NCBI GenBank assembly: GCA_025526995.1
Contig: JAHLKG010000017.1
Coordinates: forward strand, 372,001-436,000
DNA: 64,000 bases
Direction of reading: 5' to 3'
Origin: Powellomyces hirtus
Lineage: Eukaryota > Chytridiomycota > Chytridiomycetes > Spizellomycetales > Powellomycetaceae
Under the pieces are notes generated by a model, which did not search any database, was not told where the DNA came from, and was given only the letters and a program-made list of their open reading frames with translations. Below, in pieces: positions 59,740 to 64,000 of this stretch (its first letter is position 1; each line of letters begins with the position of its first letter). The position numbers and the translations under genes were made by a program.

Positions 59740-60535
59740 GAATTTGGAACTGCCATCATGCTCTGGAATCAATATCAGGACAGCGGGACTGGATCTGGAT
59801 CTGGGACGTGTCGGCTTGCGCTGAGACTAGGATTGGGACTGGAACTGAAGACCGAGACCTGGACCTTGGGCATGGGACGCGAAGGGCATTCGCACTGGAA
59901 CTGGGACTGGAACTGGGACTGGGACTGGGACTGGGACTTATACTTATATCAGATGCAGAATCTCTATCTGATGAGCAAATTCTCGGCTACCTCCTGTGAA
60001 TGCCGGGGATCCTGAGGGAGGCTATTTGCGTCTTGGATTTGGGATAAATCGCAATGCTCTGTCATTGGGCTTAGGGCTCTCTTTGGACGAGATCGACTGC
60101 GCGCACTGTCGTCATTTCCAAGTGGGGCGAACGTTTCAGTATGACTAACATTGCTTGACTACTCTGAATCCTGTAGGGGCCGCTACTGATCAAGAGAGGT
60201 GAAGCGGACATTGTGTCCGGCTTGATAGCAGTTTTTGTCCAAAACAAAATGTCTATATGTCTTCCTCGCTTGATTACACCTCTGTATTTTATGTGACGTT
60301 AATACGAAATTGCTGAGACTTGCGGAGAGACTTGCGGGATTGCACTCCTTCACACGCGTTGTCACGTTCCCTTGATATTCAGACATGAGTCGAGTGTCAA
60401 AATCGGTGTATATTAAGTGCGACTAATGCAAACAGCAGATGGAATTTTGTACATGTAGAATCACGTGCGGATTTAACCTGCATGGGTAGTAGTGGCAGTC
60501 CAAAGCCCGCAACCGTATTTTCGTTTCAGGGGGGT
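59740..60535. other. Convergent 3' interval SR protein / DPH3
   Basis: Two genes end toward each other. The interval holds a CTGGRA minisatellite and otherwise no recognisable feature. Confidence 0.5.
59895..59936. repeat. CTGGRA hexanucleotide minisatellite
   Basis: Seven 6-bp units alternate CTGGGA and CTGGAA; degenerate copies extend left to about 59785. The tract lies downstream of the SR-protein stop. The open frame across it (Trp/Asp or Gly/Leu repeats) is a by-product of the repeat. Confidence 0.85.
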
Positions 60536-60859
60536 TCAAGCGGAAACGCTGATGGACAAGGACGCAAGATCGATGGTATCGCCGACGTCTGACCCGCCAA
60601 AGTCATCAGGGTCGTATATCACACGGATGATGAGTGAGCAGCTCGGACACCGAGCTATCTCCTCGCCATCTTTTAGCTCTTCCTAAACCACGATGTCCGG
60701 TGTTAGCAATGTATGAGACAAAGCGTTTAAAACGCTGTGTTTGTAGTTTACCTCTGTGATTTCGAATTTGTCTCCGCATGGACATGGGTAGTAGTATGCT
60801 TTGGTCTCCTCGTCGTAGTCCATGTCCTCAATCTCAACCTCGTCGTAGAAGGAGGTCAT
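60536..60859 (-). CDS. DPH3: Diphthamide synthesis protein DPH3
   Basis: Dph3 is a small CSL-type zinc protein that supplies electrons to Dph1-Dph2 for the first step of diphthamide formation on eEF2, and it also supports Elongator. Two exons (60752-60859 and 60536-60682) give 84 residues (yeast 82). The protein starts [17 protein letters not shown], followed by the zinc ligands in [11 protein letters not shown] and, after the intron, [16 protein letters not shown] short tail ([12 protein letters not shown]) completes it. All four cysteines are present. Confidence 0.95.
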
Positions 60860-61562
60860 TATAACTGCGTTCTGCCGGGTCAAGTGGTCTTCCGGTTCCG
60901 GGGCTTGAAAATGATACTAGGAATTCGAAGCGCGAGGCCGGGCGGTTGCGGAAACTCTCCTCAGTAAATTTCGGAAACACAGAAGCAGTCGGGCCCTGCG
61001 ATAATTGCGTTTATGTATGTCTTGTTATAGTGCGGGAAAGCTTTGGCGTCAAGTTTCCAAGTAATGCAGAAAGAAACCGGGTGTTCTTTTTTTTGTTTTT
61101 GTCAAAAGTGGGGAAGAGCAGAGAGGGCTTTGCTGACGGCATGGATGACCCAGTTCCATGTGGCTTGTGGCGAATGGCATTCGCGCTTGCGGACTTGATG
61201 GGACTTCGGACGCTTTCTTTCGCACAGGCGACAATTCTTGTTGAGAGATCACGAGTTCCCACGCACAATTCTCCAGATACAGCTGATATTCCTCCTCAAA
61301 ACCGTCCACGCAAGTTTCCTAGAGGGACGCTCACTCTGTAGTCTTGCAACCTCTTTGTTATTGTTTGAGCAGTTTCGTTTTTGCTCGTAGCCTCTGCGGC
61401 CTGCAAATAGTGTGGGAAAATCCGAGTATTCCCTATTACTTTGTACCTTGAGTAACGCGAAGGTATGTGAAGAAGGCTTGTTAGTGTAAAGGATTGTAAT
61501 GGGGCTTGTGGTCAAGCTTTTGATACTTATTTGCTCGCTCCTGTCGACAGATACGACCTTCA
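60860..61562. promoter_or_regulatory. Divergent promoter of DPH3 and PIF1
   Basis: A 703-bp interval between two genes that point apart. T-rich tracts (61085-61100) are present. A 131-codon open frame on the plus strand (60946-61341) has no motif and is probably chance. Confidence 0.5.
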
Positions 61563-64000
61563 ATGCCGAACCCTCACGATAATGACCTCAGGCAAATGAA
61601 GTTGAGCTTTGCCGCCAAACCGGGTATAATGCCGAAAACACAGGCCGGCAAAACCCCCGCAGCTCGCGTGGCTACTGGGAATTCGCGGTTCTTCCCGTAC
61701 ACTGCCGCTATAAAGGATCCGAAATACAGCAAGCTTTCTATACAGTCGGAGAAGCGGGTCGCCAGCTCAATTGCGTTGAAGAAGAGCGAAAGCGGTTCAA
61801 AAATGGTCATAGATTTAACGGAACCCAAGAACTCCCCGTACACCGCGGAATCACGAAGACAGGACCGAGGCAGTCTTGGAGAATCCGTGGCGGGGAGCTT
61901 GAACCTGGACAAGTTCAAGTACCCATCTAGCGGCGGCTCGCAGAGCTCTGTCGCGATTCCATCTAGTGTATGGTCTCGAAACGCCCCTACTACAACGATG
62001 TCCACGACGATTGAAACTTTGCCCAAGAAAGCCGCCCAAACAGCAACTCAAGCCGCCCCTACTACAACGATGTCCACGGCGACTGCGGCTTTGCACAAGA
62101 AAGCCGGTCAAACAACGATGGGCATGTTGGCTGGGGCGAACTTGGACATCAACGGCGGTTACAAGCTGCCTAAGCACCGCGAGGTGTTCAAAGAGGCTAT
62201 GACGTCTGCGACAACCGCGCGGTCTGCCGCAAGCACATTTCGTACACCCAGCACTCGAGCATCATCGGCAAATTCTCAGGAGAACAAGTCTGTCAAGTCA
62301 GAGAAGATCGAATTGTCCGCTGAACAGGAAATGGTTGCTCAACTGGTACTGGAGCGCAGAGAAAGCATCTTCTTCACTGGCAGTGCAGGTAAGGGTCCTC
62401 GTGAAAGCAGGGCAGAAAGCAGCGATGACTGACCGGCTTTCTCACGATGCAGGTACCGGTAAAAGTGTGCTTCTGCGGGAGCTGATCCGAAGACTGCATG
62501 GAAAATATGCTAAGGATGAGATTGCCGTGACAGGTGCGGTTCCTTATTCAGGGCAACCGTTTGTCGACATGACTAACATGAAGAGTCTGGTTTCCAGCTT
62601 CGACTGGTATTGCAGCGTGCAACATCAATGGAACCACATTGCATAGTTTTGCGGGATGTGGCATCGGCAATGGTACCATCATGTTTTTGCTCTCCCCCGT
62701 TTACATAAAGGACTAACAGGCTGTTTCTCTGCGTGCAGACAATGCTATAACACTGGCTCGACGAGTGATGGGAAACAAACGATCGCTGATGAGGTGGCGG
62801 AAATGCAAGGTTTTGATCGTCGATGAGAGTAAGTTCACATGGTTTATCTTCAATGTTGCTCATTCTCGCATGTCTTGTCTAATTGATCAACAGTATCGAT
62901 GGTTGAAGGCGACTTTTTTGACAAGCTGAATGAGATGGGTCAGATTCTGAGGAATATTAAACTCCCATTTGGAGGGATTCAGTTGGTTATCTGTGGCGAT
63001 TTCATGCAGTTACCTCCAGGTACTTTGCACTTGACAATGTTGATCGTCAGAACTATCAGTACTGACATGATCTTGATGCTTAGTTGCCAGAAATTCCAAG
63101 TTTGCCTTCGAAGCCCAGACATGGTCTAAATGCGTCAAGAGAACAATCCAAGTATGCTGCACCCTCGAGGCGTCGTGGATGCCAACATACTAAACATCGG
63201 ATCCCCTCGTAGTTGACGCACGTTTTTCGTCAAAAAGATCAAGCGTTCATCGACTTGCTGAATGAGATGCGCGTTGGTGTTGTCTCCCCGGAATCTGAGC
63301 AGCTGCTCACGAGCTTATCGCGGGATCTGCACTATTCAGATGGGATTGAGCCCACGCAACTGTTAGTACTCCATCATGGTTTGGTCTCGCATCGACCCTT
63401 GCTGACTCACCGCGTTTGTCTAGGTATGCCATCCGGACGCAAGTAGAAACAGCAAACGGACAGCGACTTCGAAACTTGAAGGGAGAGAGTCGCACTTTCA
63501 ATGCCGTCGATCAATGCAAAAACGATTCCGACAGAAACAAGCTGAAGGATATGATGGCACCCTTGGTGCTGGAACTCAAGATTGGTGCACAGGTCATGTT
63601 GATCAAAAACATTGACGCGAACCTGGTCAATGGCAGTCTGGGAATCGTACAGGGCTTTGAGCAAAACAGCGGGAATCCGATTGTCGAGTTCACGGTCGAA
63701 AACAAGCCCAAACTCATGGAAATATCAAGTGAAAGTTGGTCGGTTGAGATGCCCGGCGTGGGGGTCGTTGCCAGCAGAACACAGGTAAGGATCTATCAGC
63801 AAAGAAACTTGCAGCACGAATCTTTAGGTTGAACCAGGTTGCTGATGTGCTTCTCCACATAGATACCTTTACTGCTTGCGTATTCCCTGTCAATCCACAA
63901 GTCACAAGGACAAACACTGGAGCGAGTGAAAGTGGATCTTGGCAAGGTCTTCGAGAATGGTCAAGCATACGTGGCTTTATCTCGCGCAACGCATTTGAAA
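61563..64000 (+). CDS. PIF1: PIF1 family DNA helicase, 3' end outside window
   Basis: Pif1 is a 5'-to-3' helicase that acts on G-quadruplexes, telomeres, replication forks and mitochondrial DNA. Nine exons are visible (61563-62388, 62453-62533, 62598-62672, 62739-62828, 62894-63019, 63084-63151, 63213-63361, 63424-63784, 63863 to the window end), all in phase. The N-terminal ~250 residues are Ser/Thr/Lys-rich with a 24-residue tandem repeat. The helicase follows: [15 protein letters not shown], Walker A GSAGTGKS (split by an intron), [53 protein letters not shown], and [12 protein letters not shown] with [13 protein letters not shown] near the end. About the last domain edge is missing because the window stops. 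Confidence 0.95.
61982..62125 (+). repeat. Two 72-bp tandem repeats in PIF1 N-terminus
   Basis: The 24-bp starts of both units (beginning at 61982 and 62054) are identical; the remainder is similar. Each unit encodes 24 residues of the form APTTTMST...KKA.QT. It is a coding duplication in the disordered N-terminal region. Confidence 0.85.

Noticed and set aside
59758..60015. Open frame of Trp/Asp-rich repeats after the SR protein
   Set aside because: It is produced by the CTGGRA minisatellite and has no conserved sequence.

Overview
The window is nuclear DNA of a fungus, most likely a zoosporic (flagellated, chytrid-like) one. Fungal signs are short GT-AG introns of about 55-105 nt in almost every gene, a trifunctional fungal-type TRP1 (glutamine amidotransferase, indoleglycerolphosphate synthase and phosphoribosylanthranilate isomerase in one protein), a BOR1-type transporter and a hybrid histidine kinase. 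Flagellate signs are an ARL6/BBS3 GTPase of the BBSome system and the remains of a cyclic-nucleotide-gated channel. TGA, TAA and TAG all serve as normal stops. No transposon, CRISPR array or rRNA was recognised; one tRNA (Phe, GAA) is present.

Layout, left to right: EBP2 (-), a gene-poor 2.1 kb, Dicer (-), a divergent promoter with three CACGTG boxes, a Kcs1-type inositol hexakisphosphate kinase (+), tRNA-Phe (-), a hybrid histidine kinase (-), a small gene joining a ubiquitin-like domain to an ADP-ribosyltransferase-like YHGT domain (-), eIF4G (-), NSUN6-like RNA methyltransferase (+), an SH3-DH-PH-PX Rho GEF (-), BOR1-like anion transporter (+), ARL6/BBS3 (+), a secreted Asn/Gly-repeat protein (-), cohesin SMC3 (+), TRP1 (-), TRP2 (-), an unknown gene (-), pterin-4a-carbinolamine dehydratase (+), a broken CNG channel (-), 2-Cys peroxiredoxin (+), mitochondrial monothiol glutaredoxin GRX5 (-), an SR protein with two zinc knuckles (+), DPH3 (-), and a PIF1 helicase (+) that runs off the right end.

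Most genes are unrelated housekeeping functions. Some neighbours may share a job: TRP2 and TRP1 catalyse consecutive tryptophan steps and lie 26 nt apart on one strand, preceded 38 nt upstream by an unknown ORF, an operon-like packing that is odd for a fungus. Peroxiredoxin and glutaredoxin are redox neighbours.

The most unusual items are the ubiquitin-like/YHGT protein, the TRP2-TRP1 packing, the decayed CNG channel, a GC-AG intron in ARL6 and two 13-nt microexons in the peroxiredoxin gene. Gene models were built by hand from reading frame, splice sites and family motifs; exon ends are inferences without transcript support.
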